A stretch of 52,467 bases of DNA from Armatimonadaceae bacterium. GTDB taxonomy: Bacteria; Armatimonadota; Armatimonadia; Armatimonadales; Armatimonadaceae. Positions 42,724 to 52,011 of the stretch are shown here, one piece after another. The position numbers and the translations under genes are program-made. The notes below the pieces were generated by a model. That model did no database searches. It saw nothing but the letters and a program-made list of their open reading frames with translations, and was not told the origin of the DNA. The stretch is taken from contig JAUJOK010000017.1 of assembly GCA_030447685.1 (NCBI GenBank), positions 45,946 to 98,412 on the forward strand, given 5' to 3'. Each line of letters starts with the position of its first letter. Positions within the stretch are counted from its first letter, which is position 1.

Positions 42724-43484
42724 GTGCCCGTTGTATTGTCATACCCACGCCGCGCTTTTCGTTCGACCGCCGCGCTTCTTCTCGTTCTCAGCCTGACCAC
42801 AGCAGCGCCGGGATGGGCCGTGCAGGAGAAACCGGCGGCAACAGCGCCGTCAGTCGATCCGGCGACGGTACTGGCGAACATCAATGATCTGGGCCTGCTC
42901 CGGGTTCTGGTGCCTCTGAAGCTGACGACAGAGCAGATAACGCCGCTCCTTGCCCTGATGCGTAAGCTGGACGAGGAAGCCCGAACCCAGGTGAAGCAGG
43001 ACGGCGACGTTCTGCGCTCGCTGGCCACCGACATCGAAAAGGCGCGCACGGAAGCTCTCAGCGGCACACCTGTTCCCACGGCGCTGGAAGACCGGGTCGC
43101 CGCCGCCTCGAAGGCAGCCGAGACGCGAAAAAGGCGGCGCGCAACCAGGCCGTGGGGCGGCTTCTGGAGGTTGTGAAGGCAAACTTCACCACTGATCAGC
43201 AGAAGCTTATCTCCACGCAGACCCAGAAGGTGCTCAAAGGGCGACTGGTGCCGCGCCAATATCAGAAAGAGCCGTCAAAGGCCCCGCCGGAGATGGTGCA
43301 GGACCTGGAAGTCGCGTATTTCATCGACAACGTCCTGCTCAATGAACGCGCTATCACTGTGCTTTCGCAGATGAAGTCCCCGGTCGCGGGCGGTGTGCGT
43401 CCCGCAGACGGTGTGCGTCCCGCAGACGGCGTCCGTCCTGCTGCGGACGGCCCGCGCCCCCCTGCCCCTCCGAAGACTCCGTGA
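42724..43484 (+). CDS. Secreted helical protein with Pro-rich repeat tail, one frameshift
   Basis: GTG 42724 has AAGGAG 6 nt upstream and starts a signal peptide (STAALLLVLSLTTAAPGWA). The protein is helical (LKLTTEQITPLLALMRKLDEEARTQV, then KARTEALSG), reminiscent of Spy/LTXXQ-like periplasmic proteins. The frame breaks at about 43131 in a run of five A; one more A restores KKAARNQAVGRLLEVVKANFTTDQQKLIS, matching the downstream frame. The C-terminus holds imperfect GVRPADG repeats (43390-43450). The gene overlaps the MFS gene by GTGA. Confidence 0.7.
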
Positions 43485-44809
43485 TCGACTCCCAGGAGAA
43501 GCACGAGCCGCAGCCCTACAGCGAACCGCATGGCGGCGAACCGCGTGGCACGCCCGTTCCGAACGCGGCCTGGAACTTCACGGTGCTCGTCGCCGATGTC
43601 ACCAGCTTTTTTATCGGCCTGTCGTTTCTGGATGCCGCCACCGCGCTTCCCGCCGTCATCAAGAGCCTGGGCGGCGGGCCGGTCATACTGGGCGTCTTCG
43701 CCGCGATAAAGCAGGCCGGGTTTCTGCTGCCGCAGCTTTTCGTCGCCCACCAGCTTCAAGGGCGTCGGCGTTACCTGCCGTTTCTGCTTTGCGTCTGTTT
43801 CTTCGGGCGCGTCGGCCTGTTCGGCGCAGCGGCGGCTCTGTTCTGGCTGGGAACGCCCGCGCCCGGCGCGGCACTGGCGATACTGGGCGCGGCGTACGCC
43901 CTGCTGTGGCTGGGCGACGGCGCGGGCGTGGTTCCCTGGACAACTCTTGTCGGGCGGACGATCCCGGAACGGCGGCGGGGCCGCTTCTTCGCGATGACGC
44001 AGATTTTCGGCGGGCTGGGGCGCATCGGCGTCGGCCTGGTGGTGGTGCGCGCGCTTTCCGGCAACTGGATGCCCTTTCCCGCCAGCGGCGCGCTGCTTGC
44101 CCTGTGCTGCGCTATCTTCATGTCGGTTTCGTTTTTCTTTCTCGTCCTTATCCGCGAGCCGGTTCCCGACACGCCGGGAGAAGCAGCCGAACCGGCGGCT
44201 CGTCCCCCGCTCACGACCTATCTTCGCGAACTGCCTGCCCGGCTGCGCGCGCGCCCCGACTTCCGACGCCTGGCTGTGGTGCAGGTCTTGGCCGGCGCGA
44301 TCGGAGCGGCGTTTCCGTTCTATCTGGGCTATGCCCAGGCCAGTGTTCCCGATTTGCCGCCCGGTATCGCCGGGTCATTCCTGATTACCCACACCGTCGG
44401 CGGGCTGGCCTGTGCGCCGCTGTGGGGATGGCTGACGGACCGGCACGGGCCGCGCCGGGCGCTGCTGGCCGTGATGGGTCTGGCGCTTCTGTCACCGCTT
44501 TTAGCGGGCGTGGGCGGTCTGGTGTCACAAAGCGTACTGCCGTTCTTCGCCGCCTATTTTTGCCTCGGCGCGGTGACGGAAGGCGGCTGGGCCATCTTCA
44601 CCAATTACGTGCTGGAAACCGTGCCGGACCCGGAGCAGCCGACATATATCGGGCTGATGAGCCTGCTGAACGCGCCATCGCTTATGCTCCCGCTTCTCGC
44701 CGGGGTTATGGTAAGCTTGTGGGGAGCGCCCGCCGTTCTGCTTCCCTCCGCGCTGCTCCTTCTGGCGGGCCTGTGGATCGCGCGCGGCCTCACTGACCCA
44801 CGGAAATAG
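43481..44809 (+). CDS. Major facilitator superfamily transporter
   Basis: This 442-residue protein has about twelve hydrophobic segments; a charged 30-residue N-terminus precedes the first helix. The loop between helices 2 and 3 contains LPQLFVAHQLQGRRRYLPF, and that between 4 and 5 VVPWTTLVGRTIPERRRGRFF, both typical MFS cytoplasmic motifs. The second half includes WGWLTDRHGPRRALLAVMGL, motif A. Substrate cannot be told. Its stop is immediately followed by a palindromic element. Confidence 0.88.
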   Translation: MIDSQEKHEPQPYSEPHGGEPRGTPVPNAAWNFTVLVADVTSFFIGLSFLDAATALPAVIKSLGGGPVILGVFAAIKQAGFLLPQLFVAHQLQGRRRYLPFLLCVCFFGRVGLFGAAAALFWLGTPAPGAALAILGAAYALLWLGDGAGVVPWTTLVGRTIPERRRGRFFAMTQIFGGLGRIGVGLVVVRALSGNWMPFPASGALLALCCAIFMSVSFFFLVLIREPVPDTPGEAAEPAARPPLTTYLRELPARLRARPDFRRLAVVQVLAGAIGAAFPFYLGYAQASVPDLPPGIAGSFLITHTVGGLACAPLWGWLTDRHGPRRALLAVMGLALLSPLLAGVGGLVSQSVLPFFAAYFCLGAVTEGGWAIFTNYVLETVPDPEQPTYIGLMSLLNAPSLMLPLLAGVMVSLWGAPAVLLPSALLLLAGLWIARGLTDPRK

Positions 44810-45069
44810 GCCCTCACCCCCGTAGCCACCTTCGGTGTCTGTGCCCCTCTCCCGGCGGCGCAGCCGCATTTGAGCCGCCCTTCGGGCGTGGGAGAGGGGT
44901 GCCTGTGGCACTGCCAACCCCGGCTTCGCCCGTTACCTTTGGCATCCCTGTAACGTTACCGACCTCGGCTTCGCGCCGTGACAGTTCTCCCTGTTTTCGT
45001 GCGAAGCCGGGGCCGCTTTCGTGGCAGGCTCCCCTCTCCCGCAGCGGGAGAGGGGCAGGGGGTGAGGGC
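44810..45069. repeat. 260-bp palindromic element between MFS and M42 peptidase genes
   Basis: The ends GCCCTCACCCCC (44810) and its reverse complement (to 45069) bound the element, and GCCCCTCTCCC-type arms lie inside. Sections at about 44887-44932 and 44985-45030 match, in reverse complement, the element inside lnt at 46351-46528. It fills the whole gap between the MFS stop and the next gene and probably also ends MFS transcription. Confidence 0.9.
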
Positions 45070-45122
45070 GCGCTCCTTTCACGGTACAATAAGGCATCGA
45101 ACCCGTGTTGAGGAGCCTGCCC

Positions 45123-46190
45123 GTGCCATCCGATTCCGCTCTTGCTTTCCTGCGCCGCCTGGTGGAAACCCCGTCGCCATCCGGTTTCGAGGGGCCGAAC
45201 GCCGCCCATTTCCGGGAATATGTCGCCCCTTTTGCCGACGAGGTGCGTACCGACGCGCTGGGCAACACGCTGGCGGTGGTGAACCCGGAGGGCGCGCCGC
45301 GCGTGATGCTGGCGGGTCATATCGATGAGATCGGCTTCATCGTCCACTATATCTCCGACGAAGGCTACTGCTATTTCCAGACCATTGGCGGGCATGACAA
45401 CGTCGTGTTGGTCGGGCAGCGGGTCGAGGTGCATACGGCTAACAGGCCGCTTCCGGGCGTCATCGGCAAGAAGCCTATCCATCTTCTGGATGCGGACGAG
45501 CGGGACAAGAAAGTAGAGATGCACGACCTCTGGGTGGATTTGGGCGCAACCGGCGGGCGGGCCGAAGTCGAGGCGGCGGGCGTGCGCGTCGGCGACCCGA
45601 TTACCTATACGTATGGGATGACGAACCTGCTGGGTGACCGCGTCACCGCGCGTGCGCTGGACAACCGTATCGGGGCGTGGGTGGTCGCCGAGGCGCTGCG
45701 GCGCGTGAAGGAGCGCCAGCCCCGCGCCGCGGTGTTCGCCGTCGCCACTGTTCAGGAGGAGATCGGCCTGCGCGGCGCACGTACCGCCTCTTTCGGTATT
45801 GACCCACAAATCGGCATCGCTGTGGATGTCACCTTCGCCACAGACTTTCCTTCGATGGACAAGCGCAAGGTTTCGGAACTGAAGCTCGGCGGCGGCGCGG
45901 GCATTTTGCGCGGCGCGAACGCCAACCGCAAACTGGCGGATCGCCTGGTAGCTGTAGCCGAGCGGGAACGTATCGCCCATCAGCTTCAGGCGGCTCCCGG
46001 CGGCACGGGCACGGACGCCAATGCGATGCAGATCAGTCGAGCGGGCATGATAACGGGCCTGGTAGAAGTTCCGCTGCGCTACATGCATACGCCCTGCGAA
46101 GTCATCTCCCTTTCCGATGCTGATGCGGCAGCGGAACTGCTGGCGGCTGCCTGCGCTTCGTTCGGTCCGGAGGATAATTGGACGCCGTAG
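45123..46190 (+). CDS. M42-family (glutamyl/deblocking) aminopeptidase
   Basis: GTG 45123 is chosen (GAGGAG 6-7 nt upstream); TTG 45105 would add six residues. The 355-residue protein has LAGHIDEIGFIVHYI (metal His/Asp), RALDNRIGAWV, VATVQEEIGLRGARTA (catalytic Glu pair), and GGAGILRGANANRKL. These are the metal and catalytic motifs of M42 tetrahedral aminopeptidases/cellulase M-like enzymes. It is cytoplasmic and should release N-terminal residues from peptides. The stop overlaps the lnt start. Confidence 0.93.
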   Translation: MPSDSALAFLRRLVETPSPSGFEGPNAAHFREYVAPFADEVRTDALGNTLAVVNPEGAPRVMLAGHIDEIGFIVHYISDEGYCYFQTIGGHDNVVLVGQRVEVHTANRPLPGVIGKKPIHLLDADERDKKVEMHDLWVDLGATGGRAEVEAAGVRVGDPITYTYGMTNLLGDRVTARALDNRIGAWVVAEALRRVKERQPRAAVFAVATVQEEIGLRGARTASFGIDPQIGIAVDVTFATDFPSMDKRKVSELKLGGGAGILRGANANRKLADRLVAVAERERIAHQLQAAPGGTGTDANAMQISRAGMITGLVEVPLRYMHTPCEVISLSDADAAAELLAAACASFGPEDNWTP

Positions 46191-47920
46191 CCGCCGCTCC
46201 CGAACGGGTTTCGTTATGGGCGCGTGCGTTCCACCGGGCGATTCCCTTCCTTTCCGGCGCGGCGCTTACCCTGGCGTTCGCGCCGTGGGGGATCTGGCCG
46301 CTCGCCTGGGTCGCGCTGGTTCCGTTTTATCTTGCCCTCACGCCTGTTTTGCCCTCACCCCCGGCCCCTCTCCCATGGATTCCGCTTCGCGGTGGGAGAG
46401 GGGAGCCTGCTGCGGAAGCGGCCCCGGCTTCGCACGAGAATCAGGAGAACCGGGTTGGCGCAAAGCCGGGGTTGGTACTGCCACAGGCACCCCTCTCCCG
46501 CAGCGGGAGAGGGGCAGGGGGTGAGGGCAGAACGGGCATCTCCACCGGCTTCCTGTTCGGCCTGGGCCTGTTTCTCTGCGGCATTACCTGGATGACGGAA
46601 CTGGGCACGGGCTGGATGCGCGTGCTTCCCTGGATTGTTTTATCACTGATACAGGCGCTGCCGTTCGCGCTGCTCGGCCTGGTGAGCGCGCTGCTGCTGC
46701 CGCGCCTTTCCCCCTTGCTCCGCCCGTGGGTCTTTGGGGCGCTGTGGGCGCTGTGCGAGGGGCTGCGCGCCTGGGGGCAGATTTCGTTCCTGTGGTTTCC
46801 TCTCGCGGCGACGCAGGTGCGCGCTCTGCCGCTGGTGCAGATTATCTCCGTGACGGGGGCGTGGGGGCTGGCGTTCCTGATTGCCGCCGCGAACGGTCTG
46901 CTCGCGGAAGCATGGCTTCGATGGCGACAGGAGCATCGGTTAATAGCCGCGCGCTGGGCGGCAGCGGCGGCAATCATTCCTGTATTACTGGCGCTGGGGG
47001 GAACACTGGCGATGTCTGGTGCAAAGAGCCAGAACGAACCGGTGTGGCGCGTGGCCGTGGCGCAGGGCGTGGTGCAAAAATCAGGGCGCTACACGGAAGA
47101 GGCGCGCGCCGAGGCGCTGCGCGTGTATCTGGATTTGACGCGGCAGGCGCTCGCGGAGCAGCCGCAGTTGGTGCTATGGCCGGAAACCGTGGTGCCGGGC
47201 CAGGCGCTCCGCGATTACCGTCTGTACGATACGCTTTCCGGGCTTGCCCAATCCACGCAAACGTCGCTGCTGGTCGGTTCGGTGGATCGGGATGAGAAGA
47301 ACAAGCTGTGGAACACAGCAGTTTTGTTCAACCGGGAAGGCGGACTGGCCGGGCGCTATGATAAGACGCTGCTGGTGCCGTTCGGCGAGTTTTTCCCGCT
47401 GCGCCGCTTTCTGGGGCCGGTCTTTGCTGCCTACGGCGCGGGCGACGACGATTTCCAGCATGGAACGCTGCCCGGCGTGGTGACGGTGGACTCCGGTGCG
47501 GGCGGCCCTGTCAAAGTAGGCGTGCTTATCTGCTACGAAAGCGGCTATGGACGGCTTGCTGCCGCGAACATTCGAAATGGGGCGCAGGCGCTCGCGCTGC
47601 TGACCAGTGACCAGGCGTTCGGCACGTCCGCAGGCCCCTACCAGCACGCCGACTTTTCCGTCCTGCGGGCGGTGGAGACGCGGCGCTATCTGGTGCGGGC
47701 GGCGTCCACCGGCGTTTCCGAGATTGTTGACCCGTGGGGGCGTATCCCCGAATCGCTCGGCATCAACAAACGCGGCTATCTTACTGGCGACATTCGACTG
47801 CGGAACGACCGCACACTGTACGCGCGCTGGGGCGACTGGTTCCTGGGCGCGTGCCTGGTTTTCGTCGCGGGAACGGTTCTTGTTTTAGCGAAGCGGGCGA
47901 CCAAGCGAAATAGACGGTAA
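46178..47920 (+). CDS. lnt: Apolipoprotein N-acyltransferase with an inserted palindrome-encoded segment
   Basis: TTG 46178 lies inside the end of the M42 gene and gives 580 residues. Lnt has membrane helices at both ends and a nitrilase-like periplasmic domain. The triad is visible as Glu336 in WPETVVPG, Lys396 in YDKTLLVPFGE and Cys452 in ICYES. It adds the third acyl chain to outer-membrane lipoproteins. Residues about 57-117, after FYLALTP and before STGFLFGLGLF, are a Pro/Gly/Arg-rich stretch encoded by a palindromic element. It lies in a loop between the first helices, away from the active domain, and the frame is maintained, so the enzyme may still work. Confidence 0.92.
   Translation: MDAVAAAPERVSLWARAFHRAIPFLSGAALTLAFAPWGIWPLAWVALVPFYLALTPVLPSPPAPLPWIPLRGGRGEPAAEAAPASHENQENRVGAKPGLVLPQAPLSRSGRGAGGEGRTGISTGFLFGLGLFLCGITWMTELGTGWMRVLPWIVLSLIQALPFALLGLVSALLLPRLSPLLRPWVFGALWALCEGLRAWGQISFLWFPLAATQVRALPLVQIISVTGAWGLAFLIAAANGLLAEAWLRWRQEHRLIAARWAAAAAIIPVLLALGGTLAMSGAKSQNEPVWRVAVAQGVVQKSGRYTEEARAEALRVYLDLTRQALAEQPQLVLWPETVVPGQALRDYRLYDTLSGLAQSTQTSLLVGSVDRDEKNKLWNTAVLFNREGGLAGRYDKTLLVPFGEFFPLRRFLGPVFAAYGAGDDDFQHGTLPGVVTVDSGAGGPVKVGVLICYESGYGRLAAANIRNGAQALALLTSDQAFGTSAGPYQHADFSVLRAVETRRYLVRAASTGVSEIVDPWGRIPESLGINKRGYLTGDIRLRNDRTLYARWGDWFLGACLVFVAGTVLVLAKRATKRNRR
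46351..46528. repeat. 178-bp palindromic element inside the lnt reading frame
   Basis: Ends GCCCTCACCCCC...GCCCCTCTCCC and their reverse complement (24 bp with one mismatch) bound the element. Inner parts match the 44810-45069 element in the opposite orientation. The two copies therefore flank the M42 gene as inverted repeats about 1.3 kb apart. All codons are sense. Confidence 0.9.
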
Positions 47921-47933
47921 AGGAACGAGCGCC

Positions 47934-49285
47934 ATGACTGCTACCGATCTGGAACAGCATATCCGGGCAACGCCGCTGATAGATACGCACGAGCATATGA
48001 ACACGGAAACGGAGTACGTCGAGAACGGCCCGGACGTGCTCCAGAGCCTGTTCCAGAACTACGTGCAGGACGATCTTGCCTCGGCGGGGGCCGCGCCCGA
48101 AGCCATCAAGCGGCTGCACGATGCCGGCGACCCCGATATTGCTGGACGCTTCCGGGGCATAGAGGATGCCTGGCAAAAGTGCCGGTTAACCGGCTATGGG
48201 GAGGCGGTGCGCCTTATCGCCCGGCAGGTGTACGGCGGTATGGACGAGATAACCGTCAAAGGCATCGAGGCCGCCGCCGAGCGGAACCGGCTGCTGCGCC
48301 GCCCCGGCGAGCGACTGCGGCTGCTGAAGGACGTGGCGAACCTGGACCATATCCAGACCGATAACTTTTCCTGGGCCTGCCTGCCTGACCCCTCCGGCCC
48401 CGATTTCTTTCTTTTTGACATCAACTGGTTCGGCTTCTGCAACGGCCACATTAATCCTGCCGAACTGCACGGCGAAACGGATGTCGAGGTGCGCGACCTG
48501 GAAACGCTTCGGGGCCATTGCGGCGCTGTTCAGCAAGTACGGCCCGTGCGCCATCGCCGTGAAAGCGCAGCACGCGTACGCCCGGACGCTGCAATGGCAG
48601 GAGCGCAGCGATGCCGATGTGGCGCGGGTGCTGGAAAAACAGTTAGCGGCGGGCGGCGATGAAAAAGGCGCTGGGTGAGGACGAGCGCCTTTGCCTGGGC
48701 GACTGGTGCTGGGCGCGCGGCGTCAAGCAGGCGATAAAGCATAACCTGCCGTTCAAGATACACACCGGACATTATGCGGGAACCGGCTCCATGCCTATGG
48801 AGCGCATCCGCCCCGCGCATCTGTGCCCGCTGCTGGCGACATACCCGCAGGCGCGCTTCATCCTCATGCATATCGCCTACCCGTATAACGATGAGCTGGT
48901 GTCGCTCGCCAAGCACTACCCGAATGTGTGGGTCGATATGTGCTGGGCCTGGAGCATCGACCCGTACAGCGCGCGGGACTTCGTGCGGCGTATGATCCAC
49001 GCCGTACCCGCCAACAAGCTGTTCGCCTTCGGCGGTGATACGTTCTGGCCCGCCGCCGCCGTCGCCTATGCCGAGATGGCCCGCCAGTGGCTCATTCGCA
49101 CGCTTCAGGCCGAGATAGACGAGCGGATGCTGAGCGAACGCGAAGCGATAGGTCTGGCGACCCGCTGGATGCGCACCAACCAGCAGGAGTGCTTCGATCT
49201 GGAGGGGACGCGCGCGGCAATTCGCGCGGCGGCTTCTATACCCGCACCTTCCGCCACCGACCCTGACGGAACACCACCACGGTAA
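47934..49285 (+). CDS. Amidohydrolase-family metal-dependent hydrolase, two frameshifts
   Basis: ATG 47934 opens with PLIDTHEHMN, the HxH metal motif of amidohydrolases. The first frame is good to about 48505, the second (GAIAALFSKYGPCAIAVKAQHAYART) to about 48660, and the third continues ALGEDERLCLGDWCWARGVKQAIKHNLPFKIHTGHYAG to the end, including FILMHIAYPYNDEL and LFAFGGDTFW. All the metal-site regions are kept. The related group includes uronate-isomerase-like and COG2159-like enzymes; substrate unknown. The stop at 49285 overlaps the MATE gene tail by 50 bp. Sequence error is the likely reason for the breaks. Confidence 0.75.
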
Positions 49286-50849
49286 GCAACCCCGCCGACG
49301 CCGTCGAGGCGGCCATCGCGTACCAGCCCCCGACCGCGCCGTACCCCAGGTAGATCGTCAGCAGCCAGGCCAGCGGAAGGCGCAGGACCACCATCGTCAG
49401 AATTGTAATCAGTGTCGGGGATTTCGTTTCGCCCGCACCCTGGAGCGCGCCGGTCAGCACCATCCCCAGCCCCAGCAGCGGTTCCGTCCACGCGGCGATC
49501 TTCAGGTACGCGACCGTCAGCGCAATGGTGGTCTCCATCTGCGCCTGCTCGTGCGGCGTTTTCGCTTCGCCGTGGACAAATATCCGCGCGAACGGTTCGG
49601 CGAAGGTCCAGAAAACTACGCCCATCAGGCTCATTACTGCAAGCGCCTGCCAGGTCGCGGCCCATGCCCCGTCGTTCGCGCGGCGCACCTGCCGCGCGCC
49701 CAGGTTCTGGCCGACAAACGCCGACGCCGCGATAGAATAGCCGAAGCCGGGCATGAAGGCGATGGACTCCGATACCAGTCCCACCCCCAGAGCGGCCACG
49801 GCGGCGCTCCCGGCGGGCGTGCGCGCCAGAATCCCCTGAAAGGCGATCATCGAGCCGACACGCAAAAGCTGCTGCGCCGACGCGGGCAGGCCGATGCGTG
49901 CGATACGCCGCGCCCAGTCCCCATCGAGTTTCCAGCCGTGCGGCGAAAGCGCGTCCCGCAGCGGGGAGCGGTGCAGAAAATACAGGTACAAAGCAAATGC
50001 TACGGCCTGCGAGATGACCAGAGCCACCGCGCCGCCCGCCAGGCCCAGGCGGGGAAACCCGAGATTGCCGAAGATCAGCAGATAGTTTCCGATGACATGG
50101 ACGACGTTCGCGCCCAGCGAGACCCAGAACGGGCGCACCGTGTCCCCCAGCCCGCGAAACGCGCCGTTCAGGATGAGCATCCCGAACAGGGTCGGAAGCC
50201 CCAGCAGCACGATGTTCAGATACGTGGCGGCAAGATGGAGGGTGTTGGATTGAAGGCCCAGCGCCGCCAGCAGCGGGTGTCGCAGAAAGAACATCAGTAG
50301 ACCGACAGCGGCGGCCATCAGCAGGGACAGCGTCAGCGACTGCTGGGTCGCCCGGTCGGCCTGCAAAGCGTCGCCTTCGCCGACAAAACGCGCGACCAGC
50401 GCCGTGGTTCCCACCGAAATCGCCATCGCCGCCGACATCAGGGCGAAGTTCAGCGACATCGAAATGGTCACGGCGGCAAGCGCGTCCGGGCCGAGCGAGC
50501 CGACGAAGAAGCGGTCCAGCAAGCCGTTGGTAGTTTGGAGAAGCATCGTCGCCACGGAGGGCACAGCGACACGAAATACGCCCTGGTGGATCGAACCGTT
50601 CAAAATATCGGCGCGGCCCGGACGGCCTGCTCCCGGCAGGACGGGAAGGGAAGGCGTATTCTCCTTCCTTTCCGACAAAGTATTAACGTTACCGTTAGAA
50701 ACCAGAGGCGCGCTTTCCTGCGCGGCCTCCGGTTTTGCTTCCACTGCATCTGCTTGTTTTTTCAACGGAACTCCTGCCCGCGCGGCAAGTTCCCGCGCCC
50801 TTCTGTTCAGGACGCCGGGACGGCTAATCGGGTTCCCACCGATAACCAT
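49236..50849 (-). CDS. MATE-family multidrug/organic-cation exporter
   Basis: This 537-residue protein has about twelve membrane helices from residue 90 on. VAVPSVATMLLQTTNGLLDRFFVGSLGPDALAAV (about 50500-50600) is the MATE first-helix signature, mirrored by IGLPASAQQLLRVGSMIAFQGILA at the start of the second half. An unusual 85-residue polar N-terminus precedes the first helix. ATG 50849 overlaps the VanW gene end by 26 bp. It should be an Na+ or H+ antiporter in the inner membrane. Confidence 0.9.
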   Translation of the reverse strand: MVIGGNPISRPGVLNRRARELAARAGVPLKKQADAVEAKPEAAQESAPLVSNGNVNTLSERKENTPSLPVLPGAGRPGRADILNGSIHQGVFRVAVPSVATMLLQTTNGLLDRFFVGSLGPDALAAVTISMSLNFALMSAAMAISVGTTALVARFVGEGDALQADRATQQSLTLSLLMAAAVGLLMFFLRHPLLAALGLQSNTLHLAATYLNIVLLGLPTLFGMLILNGAFRGLGDTVRPFWVSLGANVVHVIGNYLLIFGNLGFPRLGLAGGAVALVISQAVAFALYLYFLHRSPLRDALSPHGWKLDGDWARRIARIGLPASAQQLLRVGSMIAFQGILARTPAGSAAVAALGVGLVSESIAFMPGFGYSIAASAFVGQNLGARQVRRANDGAWAATWQALAVMSLMGVVFWTFAEPFARIFVHGEAKTPHEQAQMETTIALTVAYLKIAAWTEPLLGLGMVLTGALQGAGETKSPTLITILTMVVLRLPLAWLLTIYLGYGAVGGWYAMAASTASAGLLTVVVFRQGRWRKVRV

Positions 50850-52011
50850 GGCTGAAAAGCCGCTGTTTGGCGACCAGAGCGCCCTTATCCTTGATGGTTC
50901 GGAAAAGCTGGGCGTCGATTTTGCCCGGCCCGCGCCGTCGGACGCGCCGCCGCAGGGTCACGGTTCGGCCATCGGTTTCTTTTCCGTACAGGGTCGCGTT
51001 CAGCCGCTGGCCCCGGAACGTGTAGCTTATATAGACAGGCGCATTGGTGTTGTTGGTGAATCTCAGGTCTTTCTGTCCATAGGCGACCGTGGCGTCGCGG
51101 CCCAGCCCCAGGTAGGCGACCGGGCGCGAATGCGGGTGAACCTCTTCGATCTTCAAGCCCGCCAGAGCGGCGGCATTGAACAGGGTACCCGTCACCTGCG
51201 ACACGCCGCCCCCGATGCCTTCTACCTTTTTGGCGTCCACGAAGACCGGCGCTTCTTTATAGCCGCGCGCTTTCGTGCGCCGCCCGACGGTTTTGTTCAG
51301 GCTGAACGTCTCCCCCGGCGAGAGCAGCGTGCCGTCGATTGCTTCCACGGCGATCTCGATATTATTATCGCGCGGCGGATTCCGTGCCGCCGTGGTCGCG
51401 AAGGATGCCAGCCGCCCGGTAATGCCTTTCAGCTTGTCCGCCGTAACCGCCGGAGGCGTTTTGGCGATGGCAACGCGGAAAGAACGGAGCGCCGGGTCCT
51501 TTTCCACCTGCTGAACCAGTTGCTCCGCCGTGGTGGGGACGTTCAGCGCGCGCTTGTATCTTCCTTCCAGAATACGAAAGCTGCCCCGGTAAAAATAGGG
51601 CTTGGCATTGACGGCGGGCTGCTCGAACTCGTCCGTCAGGCGTTCCAGGGCGTTTTTCAGGGCAGCTTTATCCACCTCCAGAATGAGCGGGACGAACTTC
51701 TGCTTTGCCCTGACGCCGCGCATCATCCGGTCCATGTCCAGACGGATTCCCAGGTCGGCGCGCGTGCGCTTGACGGTTTTGACACCGTCCGACAAAGCAA
51801 GCGAGGCTTCCAGCTTGGAAGCAAGTCTTTTTTGGAGCTGGGCACGTATCTCCTGGGGGGTGCCGGAACCGACCGGCACCCCGGCGACAACCGTTCCGGC
51901 ATTATTCTCGGCGGTAGGTTTATCCTGAGCAGCGACAGTGAGCGGGAAACGAAACAGCAGCAACAGCAGCAGCGGGAGAGTGGGAAACGACAACAAACGA
52001 TTACAGGTCAC
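50824..52011 (-). CDS. VanW-domain secreted protein
   Basis: GTG 52011 has AAGGAGGG 5 nt upstream and begins a signal peptide (LLSFPTLPLLLLLLFRFPLTVAAQ). The 395-residue protein has two repeated peptidoglycan-binding-like segments (about 40-190) and a VanW domain (LLSPGETFSLNKTVGRRTKARGYKEAPVF, then GIGGGVSQVTGTLFNAA, then HSRPVAYLGLGRDATVAYG). A G5/beta tail follows. It should be exported and bind or modify the cell wall. VanW proteins occur in many phyla; only some are linked to glycopeptide resistance. It is co-directional and overlapping with the MATE gene. Confidence 0.88.
   Translation of the reverse strand: MTCNRLLSFPTLPLLLLLLFRFPLTVAAQDKPTAENNAGTVVAGVPVGSGTPQEIRAQLQKRLASKLEASLALSDGVKTVKRTRADLGIRLDMDRMMRGVRAKQKFVPLILEVDKAALKNALERLTDEFEQPAVNAKPYFYRGSFRILEGRYKRALNVPTTAEQLVQQVEKDPALRSFRVAIAKTPPAVTADKLKGITGRLASFATTAARNPPRDNNIEIAVEAIDGTLLSPGETFSLNKTVGRRTKARGYKEAPVFVDAKKVEGIGGGVSQVTGTLFNAAALAGLKIEEVHPHSRPVAYLGLGRDATVAYGQKDLRFTNNTNAPVYISYTFRGQRLNATLYGKETDGRTVTLRRRVRRRGPGKIDAQLFRTIKDKGALVAKQRLFSHGYRWEPD

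Noticed and set aside
43390-43450. CRISPR-like repeat
   Set aside because: Contiguous coding tandem units without spacers; no cas genes in the window.
44810-46528. Composite transposon around the M42 peptidase gene
   Set aside because: No transposase or recombinase is encoded in or near the inverted elements.
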